Positions 17,929 to 26,830 of a stretch of DNA of 64,000 nucleotides are shown here, piece by piece. The notes below the pieces were generated by a model that saw only the letters and a program-made list of their open reading frames with translations, searched no databases and was not told the origin of the DNA. Each line of letters begins with the position of its first letter. The stretch's first letter is position 1. Source of the stretch: Cribrihabitans_A neustonicus (GTDB taxonomy: Bacteria; Pseudomonadota; Alphaproteobacteria; Rhodobacterales; Rhodobacteraceae). The position numbers and the translations under genes are program-made. Location: positions 62,001 through 126,000 of the forward strand of contig NZ_JBMERQ010000003.1 in NCBI RefSeq assembly GCF_048820895.1. The letters run 5' to 3'.

Positions 17929-19023
17929 TCAGCCGGCCGGAAAGCGCAGTTGCAGGATGCACCCTTCGGGCGTCAGCCGGGTGCTGATTTCACCGCGCAG
18001 CTGCGCCGCGGCCGCGTCCATCAGGCTGCTGCCCAGGCTGGTGGCCGCACCGGACACATCCGAACAGGCTGCGCCGCCGCCGATGCCATTGTCGCGGCAT
18101 TCCAGCACCACCGAATTGCCGTTCCGCCCGACCGATACGGAAACCTCGCCTGTGCGGCCGTCCGGGAAGGCATGCTTGACGGAATTGGCGGCAAATTCGC
18201 TCACGATCATCGCCAGCGCCGTCGCGCTGTGGGACGAAACCAGCATCTCATCCGCGTCGCAAACCAAGTGGACATGCGGCGGAAGGGTGTCGCGCAGCAC
18301 TTCGGTGATCCGCTCCAGGTAGGAACAGATGCAGATCTTGCCGCCCAGCGGCGCGTCCTGCAATTCCCGGTGCAGTGCACTGATCGAGCCGAGCCGGCGG
18401 CTGACCGCGTCCAGCGCTTCACGTGCGGTCTCCTCTTTTAGGGTCCGGCTGTGCAACCGGACCATTGAGGCCAGCGTCTGCAGCGAGTTTTTGACCCGGT
18501 GATCGGCTTCGGCGCGCAGCACCTCGACGTTTTTCAGCGCCATCCGCAGCTCCAGCTGATGCATGACTTGGCGTGCCAGAACCTGGATCGTGTTGCGCTG
18601 CAATGCGGTCAGCTTGCGCGGCTTGTAGTCGAGCACGCAGAGCGTTCCTAGCGGCAGACCGTCCGCCGCAAGAAGCCGCGCCCCGGCATAGAACCGCAGT
18701 CCGGGGTCGCCGAGGCACAGCGGGTTGTCGGACATTCTTGGGTCCTGCAGCGTGTCCTCGATCTCGGTAAAGTCCTCGCCGAGGATCACATGCGCGCATA
18801 TCGAGGTATCGATCGGCGTGCTGCGGGCGTTCAGCCCGACCTCGGCCTTGAACCACTGCCGGTCCTGGTCGATCAGGTTGATCACGGATATCGGCGCATC
18901 GCAGATCTGCGCGGTCAGTTCGACGATTTCGTCGAAGCTTCGTTCACGCGGGGTGTCGAGGATGTCATAGGTGTATAGCGTTTGCAGTCTGTCCGCCTGA
19001 TCGGGGTGGTGTTCAGCGCGCAT
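17929..19023 (-). CDS. GAF-domain sensor histidine kinase, HisKA_2 type
   Basis: A 364-residue soluble kinase without membrane segments. A GAF domain spans about residues 25-160. A HisKA_2 dimerisation/phosphoacceptor helix has EADHRVKNSLQTLASMV with the phospho-acceptor His175. A HATPase domain (about 265-364) has N box EFAANSVKHAF and G1 CRDNGIGGG. This class often acts in alphaproteobacterial general stress or light signalling (EcfG/PhyR circuits), but no PhyR, NepR or response regulator gene is adjacent. The ligand of the GAF domain is unknown. Confidence 0.88.
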   Translation of the reverse strand: MRAEHHPDQADRLQTLYTYDILDTPRERSFDEIVELTAQICDAPISVINLIDQDRQWFKAEVGLNARSTPIDTSICAHVILGEDFTEIEDTLQDPRMSDNPLCLGDPGLRFYAGARLLAADGLPLGTLCVLDYKPRKLTALQRNTIQVLARQVMHQLELRMALKNVEVLRAEADHRVKNSLQTLASMVRLHSRTLKEETAREALDAVSRRLGSISALHRELQDAPLGGKICICSYLERITEVLRDTLPPHVHLVCDADEMLVSSHSATALAMIVSEFAANSVKHAFPDGRTGEVSVSVGRNGNSVVLECRDNGIGGGAACSDVSGAATSLGSSLMDAAAAQLRGEISTRLTPEGCILQLRFPAG

Positions 19024-19224
19024 GGGTCTTGTCCTCGAACTTTCCCCCCGCGCGCCGTTCCGAAGGACCTGCGAGGTTTTGAGCGACTATGCCCCTGGCA
19101 GCCGGCCGGGTCCACCCGAAACCAGCCAGCCGCCGCCGCGGAAGGCGGCTTTTCGCGGGCGGTCACCGTGCCGGGCCGGCGCCTGGGACTGGCCCCGCTG
19201 CTTCCAAGTGACGGAGAGGGCATG

Positions 19225-19262
19225 AAAAAGCCCCGTGCAGGCAACGCCTGGCGCGGGGCTTA
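19225..19262 (-). terminator. Rho-independent terminator of prs
   Basis: Read on the minus strand, AAGCCCCG pairs with CGGGGCTT, with an inner CCAGGC/GCCTG stem, and the hairpin ends in a T run. It starts 21 bases beyond the prs stop. Confidence 0.9.
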
Positions 19263-19283
19263 ACTCCGGGGGAGGACGGCCGC

Positions 19284-20306
19284 TTAGCCGCCGTTGGAAT
19301 AGAGGCTTTCGTAGATCGGGATCAGCGTCTTGTCCTCGAACAACGAAGACACCGAGGTGCCGTGCCAGATGTTCAGGATCGCCTGGGTGAACAACGGCGC
19401 GGTGGGCAGGATGCGGATGTTGGGCGCGCCCTTGACTGCTTCGGTCGGCTGGATGGAATCGGTCAGCACCAGCGATTTCATCACCGAGTTGGTGACGCGC
19501 TCCACTGCCGGGCCGCTCATCACGCCGTGGGTGATATAGGCGTGTACCTCGCGGGCACCATTGTCGAGCAGCACCTGAGCCGCCTTGCACAGCGTGCCCG
19601 CGGTGTCGCACATGTCGTCGATGATCAGGCAGATCTTGTCCTTCACGTCGCCGATCACGGTCATCTCGGCCACCTCGCCGGCTTTCTCGCGGCGCTTGTC
19701 GACGATCGAGAGCGGCGCGTTGATGCGCTTGGCCAGCTCGCGGGCGCGGGCCACACCGCCGACGTCCGGCGACACCACCATCAGATCGCCCATGCTGTCC
19801 TTGAACTGGTTGCGCACATCCAGCGCGAAGATCGGCGAGGCATAGAGGTTGTCGACGGGAATATCAAAGAAACCCTGAATCTGGGCGGCGTGCAGGTCCA
19901 TCGTCAGAACCCGCTCGATGCCCGCTCCGGTCAGCATGTTGGCAACCAGCTTGGCCGAGATCGGGGTGCGGGCCTTGGTGCGGCGGTCCTGGCGGGCATA
20001 GCCGAAATAGGGGATCACCGCGGTGATCCGCTGTGCGGAAGAGCGGCGCAGCGCATCGGAGATGATCAAGAGCTCCATCAGGTTGTCGTTGGCCGGGTTC
20101 GAGGTCGGCTGGATCACGAACATGTCCTCGCCGCGGACGTTTTCGTAGACCTCCACGAAGATCTCGCCGTCATTGAAGCGCTCGACGCGGGCGTCCACCA
20201 GCCCCTGGTCGACGCCGCGGTGCATGCTCATGCGGCGTGCGATGGATTGGGCAAGCGGAAGGTTTGCGTTCCCAGCAATAAGCTTGGGTTCGTTCAAGGT
20301 CGGCAT
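19284..20306 (-). CDS. prs: Ribose-phosphate pyrophosphokinase (PRPP synthetase)
   Basis: A 340-residue enzyme that makes PRPP from ribose 5-phosphate and ATP for purine, pyrimidine, histidine and tryptophan synthesis. It has the N-terminal flag region, RFNDGEIFVEVYENVRGED, the DLHAAQIQGFFDIPVDNLYA signature (about 145-164) and the PRPP loop region IIDDMCDTAGT (about 240). ATG 20306 (MPTLNEPKLIAGN) is preferred over a frame starting 90 bases upstream. The gene stands alone and ends in a good terminator. Confidence 0.97.
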   Translation of the reverse strand: MPTLNEPKLIAGNANLPLAQSIARRMSMHRGVDQGLVDARVERFNDGEIFVEVYENVRGEDMFVIQPTSNPANDNLMELLIISDALRRSSAQRITAVIPYFGYARQDRRTKARTPISAKLVANMLTGAGIERVLTMDLHAAQIQGFFDIPVDNLYASPIFALDVRNQFKDSMGDLMVVSPDVGGVARARELAKRINAPLSIVDKRREKAGEVAEMTVIGDVKDKICLIIDDMCDTAGTLCKAAQVLLDNGAREVHAYITHGVMSGPAVERVTNSVMKSLVLTDSIQPTEAVKGAPNIRILPTAPLFTQAILNIWHGTSVSSLFEDKTLIPIYESLYSNGG

Positions 20307-20413
20307 TGGCTGATATCCCCAGGCAGCAATGGCTATGTGACAGATTCGTGATATTGAACCCCGCTTAACACGCACATAACTTCGCGCAAAGTTCAAAGCG
20401 GGAGAAACAACTT

Positions 20414-21016
20414 ATGGCAGCCGTTGACTATTATTTCTCAACCCTTTCGCCGTTTGCCTATCTGGCAGGAACCCGGCTGGAGGAGATCGCCGCGGGACGC
20501 GGCGCGACGGTCACCTACAAGCCGCTCGACATCATGGCGCTGTTTGCCCGCACCGGCGGCACCCCTCCCGGCGAGCGGCATCCGGCACGCCAGGAGTACA
20601 GGCTGATCGAGATGGAGCGCCAGGCGGCCAAGCTGGGCCTGCCTATGAATCTGAGACCCGCGCACTGGCCCACCAACCCGGCACCCGCATCTTATGCGGT
20701 GATCGCGGCGCAGAACGCGGGGGGCGGTGACATGGGGGCGCTGGTGCATGGTCTGCTGCGGGCCTGCTGGGCGGAGGAGAAGAACATCGCCGAAGACAGC
20801 GTGATCCGGGAGTGCCTGCAGGGCGCCGGTTTCGACCCTGTGCTGGCCGACAGCGGTCTTCTGACCGGCGCGGAGACCTATGCGCAGAACCTCGAGGACG
20901 CAGTTGCGGCCGGGGTGTTTGGCGCCCCCTTCTACATCACCTCGGATGGGGCGAAGTTCTGGGGGCAGGACCGGCTCAGCGATCTCGACGCGCATCTGGC
21001 GGGGCAGGCGGCGTGA
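20414..21016 (+). CDS. 2-hydroxychromene-2-carboxylate isomerase family protein (first copy)
   Basis: A 200-residue DsbA-fold (kappa-GST-like) protein. It begins with DYYFSTLSPFAYLAGTRLEE, where the CxxC of DsbA is replaced by serine-proline, as in glutathione-dependent HCCA isomerases. It ends with the conserved GVFGAPFYITSDGAKFWGQDRL. HCCA isomerases act in naphthalene-type ring degradation, but no other ring-cleavage genes are here, so the true substrate is open. The stop overlaps the GTG of the alpha/beta hydrolase gene. Confidence 0.87.
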   Translation: MAAVDYYFSTLSPFAYLAGTRLEEIAAGRGATVTYKPLDIMALFARTGGTPPGERHPARQEYRLIEMERQAAKLGLPMNLRPAHWPTNPAPASYAVIAAQNAGGGDMGALVHGLLRACWAEEKNIAEDSVIRECLQGAGFDPVLADSGLLTGAETYAQNLEDAVAAGVFGAPFYITSDGAKFWGQDRLSDLDAHLAGQAA

Positions 21017-21807
21017 GCGGCGCACAGGTCTGCCACCGCAGCTTTGGCACGGGGCCGCGGCAGGTGCTGGCGGTGCATTGTTCGCTCGCCCATTCCGGCG
21101 CCTGGCGCTCACTCGCGGCTGAGATGGAAGGGGAGATCACGCTCACCGGTTTCGACCTATTGAGTCACGGCCGCAGCCCGGACTGGGACGGGGCCGGCAA
21201 TTACCAGACTCTGAACGTCGAGGCTGGGCTTGGGATGGTCGATGAGCCGGTGGATCTGGTCGGCCATTCCTTCGGCGCCACCGTGGCGCTGCGAATGGCG
21301 CAGGCACGGCCGGAACTGGTGAAGTCCCTCACCCTGATCGAGCCGGTTCTATTCGCGGTGGCCCGCGCCGATCAGCCGGAGATGCTGGCGGCAATGGAGG
21401 AGGAAAGCCTGCCGATCGATGCGGCCTGGGAGGAGGGCAACATCGAGCTGGCGACGCGGCTGTTCAACCGCATGTGGGGCCCCGGCGAGCCGCGCTGGCC
21501 CGATCTGCCGGAGCAGCTGCGTGCCGCGATGATGCGGGCGATGCCGGTGATCCCGGCAAGCTACCGCACGCTCTATCACGACGAGACCGGCACACTCGCG
21601 CCGGAGGCGCTGTCACGGGTCACCATGCCTGCGCTGGTGTTGGCGGGAGACGCCTCCCCGAAGGTCATGCCGGAAATTGCCCGCGGGATCGCGCGGCGAT
21701 TGCCCAATGCGCGCGCCGAAATCGTGGCGGGTGCCGGCCACATGCTGCCGGTAACCCACCCCCAGGAGACCGCCGCGCTGCTGCGCAGCTTCTGGCCGGA
21801 AGGCTGA
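21013..21807 (+). CDS. Alpha/beta-fold hydrolase
   Basis: A 264-residue protein with the alpha/beta-hydrolase order: GPRQVLAVHCSLAHSGAW at the oxyanion region, nucleophile elbow VDLVGHSFGATVAL (GHSFG, Ser near residue 81), an acid in LVLAGDAS, and the histidine in GAGHMLPVTHP. The GTG start at 21013 shares bases with the preceding stop (GTGA); longer upstream starts would fall inside the isomerase gene. It sits between two HCCA-isomerase-like genes, so a shared pathway is likely. The substrate is unknown. Confidence 0.85.
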   Translation: MSGAQVCHRSFGTGPRQVLAVHCSLAHSGAWRSLAAEMEGEITLTGFDLLSHGRSPDWDGAGNYQTLNVEAGLGMVDEPVDLVGHSFGATVALRMAQARPELVKSLTLIEPVLFAVARADQPEMLAAMEEESLPIDAAWEEGNIELATRLFNRMWGPGEPRWPDLPEQLRAAMMRAMPVIPASYRTLYHDETGTLAPEALSRVTMPALVLAGDASPKVMPEIARGIARRLPNARAEIVAGAGHMLPVTHPQETAALLRSFWPEG

Positions 21808-21902
21808 ACAGCCGCTCCCGCCGGCCCCCTCTAATCTTTTCTTTGGCAGCAGGGTTCCTGATCCTAGACTGAACTTCAGGTTATGACTGGAAGGAGGATC
21901 CC

Positions 21903-22526
21903 ATGCCCGGACTGGATTTCTGGTATTCCATCGGCAGCACCTACAGCTATCTGACCGTGATGCGGATCGCGGATGCGGCGGCGCAGGCGGGCGTCGCGGT
22001 CCGCTGGCGCCCCTTCAACGTGCGCCATGTGATGACGGTGCAAAACAACATCCCGTTCAAGGATAAGCCGGAAAAGACCGCCTACATGTGGCGCGACATC
22101 GAACGCAGGGCGCAGCGCTACGGCCTGCAGCCGCGGCTGCCCGCGCCGTATCCGCTGCCGGAACTGGTGCTGGCCAACCAGATTGCCGCGCTGGGTGCGG
22201 CGGAGGGCTGGGGCGAGGCCTACACTCAGGCCGCTTACCGCTGCTGGTTCGAGGCCGGCCAGCCCGCGGGCGAGGACCCGAACCTGACCGTCAGCCTAGA
22301 GGCCGCTGGACAGGATCCAGCCCGGGTGCTGGCAGAGGCGCAGGCGGACCAAACCGTTCAGGCGCTGGCAGAGGCAACGGAGGAGGCGATGGGCCTTGGT
22401 ATTTTCGGAGCCCCCAGCTTTTCCGTGGCAGGCGAAGTTTTCTGGGGCGATGACCGGCTGGAAGATGCGCTTGATTGGGCGCAGGGACGCCGGCAGCCGC
22501 TGCCAGGGCAGATCTTAAATAAGTGA
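21903..22526 (+). CDS. 2-hydroxychromene-2-carboxylate isomerase family protein (second copy)
   Basis: A 207-residue DsbA/kappa-GST-fold protein with N-terminal DFWYSIGSTYSYLTVMRI and the conserved GIFGAPSFSVAGEVFWGDDRL near residues 172-192. It is a distant paralogue of the protein two genes upstream. AAGGAGG lies just before the ATG. Its end overlaps the convergent threonine aldolase gene by 12 bases. The function beyond glutathione-dependent isomerase-like chemistry is unknown. Confidence 0.86.
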   Translation: MPGLDFWYSIGSTYSYLTVMRIADAAAQAGVAVRWRPFNVRHVMTVQNNIPFKDKPEKTAYMWRDIERRAQRYGLQPRLPAPYPLPELVLANQIAALGAAEGWGEAYTQAAYRCWFEAGQPAGEDPNLTVSLEAAGQDPARVLAEAQADQTVQALAEATEEAMGLGIFGAPSFSVAGEVFWGDDRLEDALDWAQGRRQPLPGQILNK

Positions 22527-23549
22527 CAGGAACGCCCGGATTTCTTCTTCCGGCACCGACCAGTCGCAGACGAAGCGGGCAGTCACCATCTCCTCGTCCG
22601 GGCCGTCCATGCCGCCGTCCCAGAGGTGGTAGACGGCGCCGGCCTCGAACAGCCGTTTGTGGGTGCTGCGGGGCAGGGCGGCGAAGATCATGTTGGCCTC
22701 GGGCGCATGGCTGAACTCCGCTCCGGCCTTCCGCAGCCCCTCGGCCAGTGCGGCCGTGTTTGCATTGGCGGCGCGGGCGTTTTGCAGCCAGAGATCATCG
22801 CTCAGGTAAGCCAGCATCTGCGCCGACAGGTAGCGGTGCTTGGAAAACAGATGCGCGCCGCGCTTGCGGCGGTACTCGAACTCCTGCGCGCGGGCGGGGT
22901 CGAAGAAGATCACCGCCTCCACTCCCAAACAGCCGTTCTTGGTGCCGCCGAAGGAGACCGCGCTGACGCCGGCCTTCCAGGTCATCTCCGCGGGTGTGCA
23001 GCCAAGCGCCACCAGCGCATTGGCAAAGCGCGCGCCGTCCAGATGCACCGGCAGGCCGTATTCGGCCGCCACCGCGCAGAGGCTTTGCAGCTCGTTCAGC
23101 GTATAGACGGTGCCGAACTCGGTCACCTGGGTGAGCGAAACCGGGCCGCGCTGGGGGCCGTGCACGCCGCGGGTTTCCTCGCCCTCAATGGCGCGGCGCA
23201 GATCAGCGGGCGTCATCTTGTCGGCACTGGTGGCGAGGGTCAGCTTGGCGCCGCCGGTGTAGAACTCGGGCGCGTTGCATTCGTCCATGTTGATATGTGC
23301 AGGCCCGGTGCAGAAGATGGTCTGCCAAGGCTGCGCCAGCGTCGAGAGCGCCAGCACGTTGGCGGCGGTGCCGGTGGCGACAAGATAGACCGCGGCCTCC
23401 GGAGCCTCGAAGATCTCGCGGATCCGGGCCGTCACTTCCGCCATCTCCCGATCTGCGCCATAGCCCATGGCATAGCCCTGATTAGCGCGCGCCAGCGCGT
23501 CCAGGATCTGCTGCGGCACCGGGCCGGAATTGTCAGAGGCGAAATGCAT
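22515..23549 (-). CDS. ltaE: Low-specificity L-threonine aldolase
   Basis: A 344-residue PLP enzyme of the beta-eliminating lyase family that splits L-threonine or allo-threonine to glycine and acetaldehyde. It shows FASDNSGPVPQQIL at the start, VYLVATGTAANVLAL for the phosphate site, HLDGARFANAL, and VSFGGTKNGCLG, where the lysine carries PLP (about residue 207). ATG 23549 overlaps the stop of the YcgN gene (TGATG), so it belongs to the ribF-ycgN-aldolase operon. Confidence 0.93.
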   Translation of the reverse strand: MHFASDNSGPVPQQILDALARANQGYAMGYGADREMAEVTARIREIFEAPEAAVYLVATGTAANVLALSTLAQPWQTIFCTGPAHINMDECNAPEFYTGGAKLTLATSADKMTPADLRRAIEGEETRGVHGPQRGPVSLTQVTEFGTVYTLNELQSLCAVAAEYGLPVHLDGARFANALVALGCTPAEMTWKAGVSAVSFGGTKNGCLGVEAVIFFDPARAQEFEYRRKRGAHLFSKHRYLSAQMLAYLSDDLWLQNARAANANTAALAEGLRKAGAEFSHAPEANMIFAALPRSTHKRLFEAGAVYHLWDGGMDGPDEEMVTARFVCDWSVPEEEIRAFLSLI

Positions 23550-24046
23550 CAGGTTGGCTCCTCGATAATGTAATCTTCCCATTCCTCTTCGGAAATCTCG
23601 AACTCGGACACGGTCCAGCCGCGCACCGAAACACCCGCCTCGTGGACGCTCTCAGGCGTGCCGGTGAGCAGCGGGTGCCACTCCGGTAGCGGCTTGCCCT
23701 CCCACAGCAGCCGGTAGGCGCATGTCGCGGGCATCCAGTAGGCGTGGGTGTCGAGATTGTCCGGCTTCAGCACGATGCATTCCGGCACGAACTGGTGGCG
23801 GATCGGGTATTGCGAACAGCGGCAGGAGGCATCGTCGAGCAGGCGGCAGGCGACCCGGGTGAGGGCGACCTCGCCGGTATCCTCGTCCTCCAGCTTATTG
23901 AGGCAGCACTTGCCGCAGCCGTCGCACAGGGCTTCCCATTCGCGCTGGTTCAGCTTGGCGAGCGGTTTCTTCTCCCAGAACCGCAGCGCGAGGCCGGTAC
24001 GGTCGATCACGTCTTCGCCTTGCGGCATTCTCTTGCGGCAGGTCAT
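23549..24046 (-). CDS. YcgN family cysteine cluster protein (UPF0260)
   Basis: A 165-residue protein of the UPF0260/YcgN family. It has the characteristic cysteine pattern CDGCGKCCLNK (about 41-51) and VACRLLDDASCRCSQY (about 65-80), followed by CIVL and PATCAYR. Such a cluster could bind a metal or Fe-S centre, but the biochemical role is unknown. The ATG at 24046 overlaps the ribF stop (ATGA), so it is translationally coupled; ATG 24028 is an alternative. Confidence 0.9.
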   Translation of the reverse strand: MTCRKRMPQGEDVIDRTGLALRFWEKKPLAKLNQREWEALCDGCGKCCLNKLEDEDTGEVALTRVACRLLDDASCRCSQYPIRHQFVPECIVLKPDNLDTHAYWMPATCAYRLLWEGKPLPEWHPLLTGTPESVHEAGVSVRGWTVSEFEISEEEWEDYIIEEPT

Positions 24047-24975
24047 AGCGCGGCCAGAATTTCGCGGGCCCTGGCGCAGTCGGCATCCATCTGGGCGATA
24101 AGCGCCTCGATCCCGTCGAAGGTCAGCTCGGGGCGCAGGAACTCGACCAGCCCGACCGAAAGCGTCGCGCCGTAGAGGTCGCCGGAAAAGTCGAACAGGT
24201 AGGTTTCGATATTTGGAACCTCGCCACCGAACATCGGCCGCACCCCGATCGAGGCCGCGCCGTGGTAGCTGCCTGCATGCGGACCGGCGAGCACGTCGAC
24301 CAGCACCGCATAGACGCCGAATCGCGGCTGGTGCAGGCCTTCGATCGACATGTTGGCAGTGGGGAAGCCCAGCTCGCGCCCGCGCTGCTCGCCGCCGATG
24401 ACGACGCCTTCGATCCGGTGCCAGTGGCCCAGCATCTCCTTGGCGTCGCGGGGGCGGCCCTCGCTCAGCGCGGTGCGGATCGCGGTGGAGGAGACCGCGT
24501 GCTCAGAGTATTCCATCAGCGGTGCAATGGTGACGCCGAAGCCGTACTTCAGGCCAAAGCGTTTCAGGTCTTCGGCGTTGCCCGCGCGGTTCTTGCCGAA
24601 GCAGAAATCGGCGCCGACCACCACATGCGCGAAGCCCAGGCCTTCGGCGATCACATCGCGGGCGAACTCCTCGGGCGTGAGGTTCGACAGGGCGGTATTG
24701 AAGTTCAGTTCGTAGAGCCGCTCCACCCCAAGCTTCTCCAGCCGGTGCGCCCGCGCTTCTGCGCGCATCAGGCGGAAGGGCGGCGTGTCCGGGGCGAAGA
24801 ACTCGCGCGGGTGCGGCTCGAAGGTCATCACACCCAATGGCGCACCGGGCACTGCCTGGCGGGCGAGCTCGATCACCGACTGGTGGCCGCGGTGCACGCC
24901 GTCGAAATTGCCGATGGCAACGGTGGCGCCGCGGTCCTGTGGCTCGACGTACTGGTGGTCTCTGACGATACGCAT
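24043..24975 (-). CDS. ribF: Bifunctional riboflavin kinase/FMN adenylyltransferase
   Basis: A 310-residue enzyme making FMN and FAD from riboflavin. The N-terminal adenylyltransferase has the nucleotidyl-transferase motif IGNFDGVHRGHQ (about 22-33) and VVGADFCFGKNRAGN. The C-terminal kinase domain (about 185-310) has GRELGFPTANM, which carries the PTAN motif. It leads an operon with YcgN and threonine aldolase, joined by overlapping stop/start codons. Confidence 0.96.
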   Translation of the reverse strand: MRIVRDHQYVEPQDRGATVAIGNFDGVHRGHQSVIELARQAVPGAPLGVMTFEPHPREFFAPDTPPFRLMRAEARAHRLEKLGVERLYELNFNTALSNLTPEEFARDVIAEGLGFAHVVVGADFCFGKNRAGNAEDLKRFGLKYGFGVTIAPLMEYSEHAVSSTAIRTALSEGRPRDAKEMLGHWHRIEGVVIGGEQRGRELGFPTANMSIEGLHQPRFGVYAVLVDVLAGPHAGSYHGAASIGVRPMFGGEVPNIETYLFDFSGDLYGATLSVGLVEFLRPELTFDGIEALIAQMDADCARAREILAAL

Positions 24976-25111
24976 GGCGCATCCGTAGCGCCAAGGCGGC
25001 AGCGGTTCAAGCGGGCAGGCGTTTTCCGTTGCGGGCGCCCGCGGCCTTGTCGGCGACGGCCCGGCAGCGGGCGGCCGCAGGCCGGGCAGGGCCGCGGTAC
25101 TGGCCTCTGCC

Positions 25112-25555
25112 TCAGTCGAACTTGCGCGAAGGCGCCATCACCATGGCCTCACCCACCAGAACCTTCTTGCCCTCCACCATGCAGCGGCAGTCCAGCTTGA
25201 CCCGGCGCTTGCCGACCTCGATACCGGTCACTTCGACTTCCGCCAGCACCATGTCGCCGGGCCGAACGGGGGCGAGGAATTTCAGCGACTGGCTCATGTA
25301 GATGGTGCCGTGGCCGGGCAGCTGCTCGCCGATCACCGCGGAGATCAGCCCTGCCGTCAGCATGCCATGGGCGATGCGGCCTTCGAATATGGTGTCGCGC
25401 GCGTAGTCGTCGTCCAGATGCACCGGATTGTGGTCGGTGGAAACAGTGGCGAACATCTGAATGTCTTCATCGCTGATGGTTTTTCGCAGGTAGCGCACCA
25501 TGCCCATTTCGATGTCTTCGATGCAGATGGTTCCGCGCGGCATGTTGTCCAACAT
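25112..25555 (-). CDS. MaoC family dehydratase
   Basis: A 147-residue hot-dog-fold protein. The hydratase-2 motif is intact: ATVSTDHNPVHLDDDYAR (Asp and His catalytic pair, about residues 38-55), then GRIAHGMLTAGL. Family members hydrate or dehydrate enoyl-CoA thioesters. ATG 25555 (MLDNMPRGTICIEDIE) has GGGAGGGG upstream; a longer frame starts at 25606. It stands alone on the minus strand, with no acyl-CoA genes beside it. Confidence 0.9.
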   Translation of the reverse strand: MLDNMPRGTICIEDIEMGMVRYLRKTISDEDIQMFATVSTDHNPVHLDDDYARDTIFEGRIAHGMLTAGLISAVIGEQLPGHGTIYMSQSLKFLAPVRPGDMVLAEVEVTGIEVGKRRVKLDCRCMVEGKKVLVGEAMVMAPSRKFD

Positions 25556-25653
25556 TTGCCCCTCCCGACGGGTGTGAAATTTTCCGGCGCTTGGAGTGGC
25601 CGACACGCAATTTTATTACTTCGCAGTTGCAGAAAATCAAGTCCTTTCTGCAC

Positions 25654-25680
25654 AAAAAGCCCCGCCGGAAAGGCGGGGCT
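25654..25680 (-). terminator. Rho-independent terminator of the HAD hydrolase gene
   Basis: On the minus strand AGCCCCGCC pairs with GGCGGGGCT around TTTCC and is followed by TTTTG. It lies about 50 bases beyond the HAD gene stop. Confidence 0.9.
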
Positions 25681-25730
25681 GGTTCAGGGCCGGCGGGGGC
25701 GGACGGCGGCTGCCGCCGGACAGGCAGGTC

Positions 25731-26606
25731 TTACCGCAGGAAACCGATGGCATAGGTGGGCGCAGACAGTTCCTTTTTCAGATATGCCTCCAGCGCTTCC
25801 GGGTCCGGCTGCCTGGCCGTCTTGGTTTCCGCAGCGGCCAGACCGCCGGTGATGAACAGGGAGTCGATGCCCTCCCCCATGGCGCCCGCGATGTCGGTAT
25901 GCGGCCCGTCGCCGATGGCCAGGATGTCAGCATCGGACGTCTCGGCTCCGATCTCGGCAAGGCGGCGGCGGGCGAGGTCATAAACCGGCGGGTGCGGCTT
26001 GCCGAAATAGAGGCTCTCGCCGCCCATCTCGGTATAGAGCCGCGCCAGCGCGCCCGCGCACCACTCCCGCGTTTCGCCGCGGTCCACCACTATGTCGGGG
26101 TTCGCGCACAGCAGTTTCAGCCCCATTTGCTTGGCGTAGAGGAAATCCGGCCGGTTCACCTCCGGGGCGGCGTGCGGGTCGAAGGGGCCGCAGCACACGA
26201 TGCCCTCGGCCTCCTTCAGCGGTACACGGGTGATCTCCACCGGGTTCTCGATAATATGCAGCGGCTCGAAAAAGCCGGCATCGCGCTCCCATTCCCCCAT
26301 GAAGTAGACCTTGCTGCCGACCGCCCCGGTTAACATCGCGGCGCGCGCGGAGTCGCCCGAGGTGGCGATGGTATCGTAGGCATCCCGCGGCACGCCGAAC
26401 TGGCCGAGCTGATCTGCCACGCCCGCGCGCGGCTTGGGCGAGTTGGTCAGCAAGACCACGATGCCGCCCTCCGACCGGTAACGCTGCAGGGCTGCAACCG
26501 CCTCCGGGTAGGCAGTGATGCCGTTGTGCACGCAGCCCCAGAGATCTACGAACAGCGCCTTGTAGCGGCCGGAGACGTCGGACAGGGAATCGATGATCTG
26601 TGCCAT
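25731..26606 (-). CDS. TIGR01459 family HAD-type hydrolase
   Basis: A 291-residue haloacid dehalogenase superfamily phosphatase of the NagD-like (IIA) subgroup. Motif I is FVDLWGCVHNG (Asp nucleophile near residue 20), motif II is LLTNSPKPR, and the metal site is DILAIGDGPHTDIAGA (about 240-255). TIGR01459 proteins are largely alphaproteobacterial with no assigned substrate. I chose ATG 26606; a GTG 15 bases upstream is also possible. Confidence 0.88.
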   Translation of the reverse strand: MAQIIDSLSDVSGRYKALFVDLWGCVHNGITAYPEAVAALQRYRSEGGIVVLLTNSPKPRAGVADQLGQFGVPRDAYDTIATSGDSARAAMLTGAVGSKVYFMGEWERDAGFFEPLHIIENPVEITRVPLKEAEGIVCCGPFDPHAAPEVNRPDFLYAKQMGLKLLCANPDIVVDRGETREWCAGALARLYTEMGGESLYFGKPHPPVYDLARRRLAEIGAETSDADILAIGDGPHTDIAGAMGEGIDSLFITGGLAAAETKTARQPDPEALEAYLKKELSAPTYAIGFLR

Positions 26607-26830
26607 GGCGGGGTCTTTCACGATAGCTTCGATTGCCCCACCTATGGCAGAGCGCGCCGGTATTGACCAGACGGGGGCTGCCCGCGCAATGGCAGCAGAT
26701 TGGCTGAATGCACAACTTTAGTGCGATTAATCGGTCTGGAAACACACGGCGTACACCGGTTTTTCAGACTTTTTGCACTTCAATGGGTTTTGAATATCTG
26801 TCCCTTTAACAACTAAGTGGCGTTTTTGCG

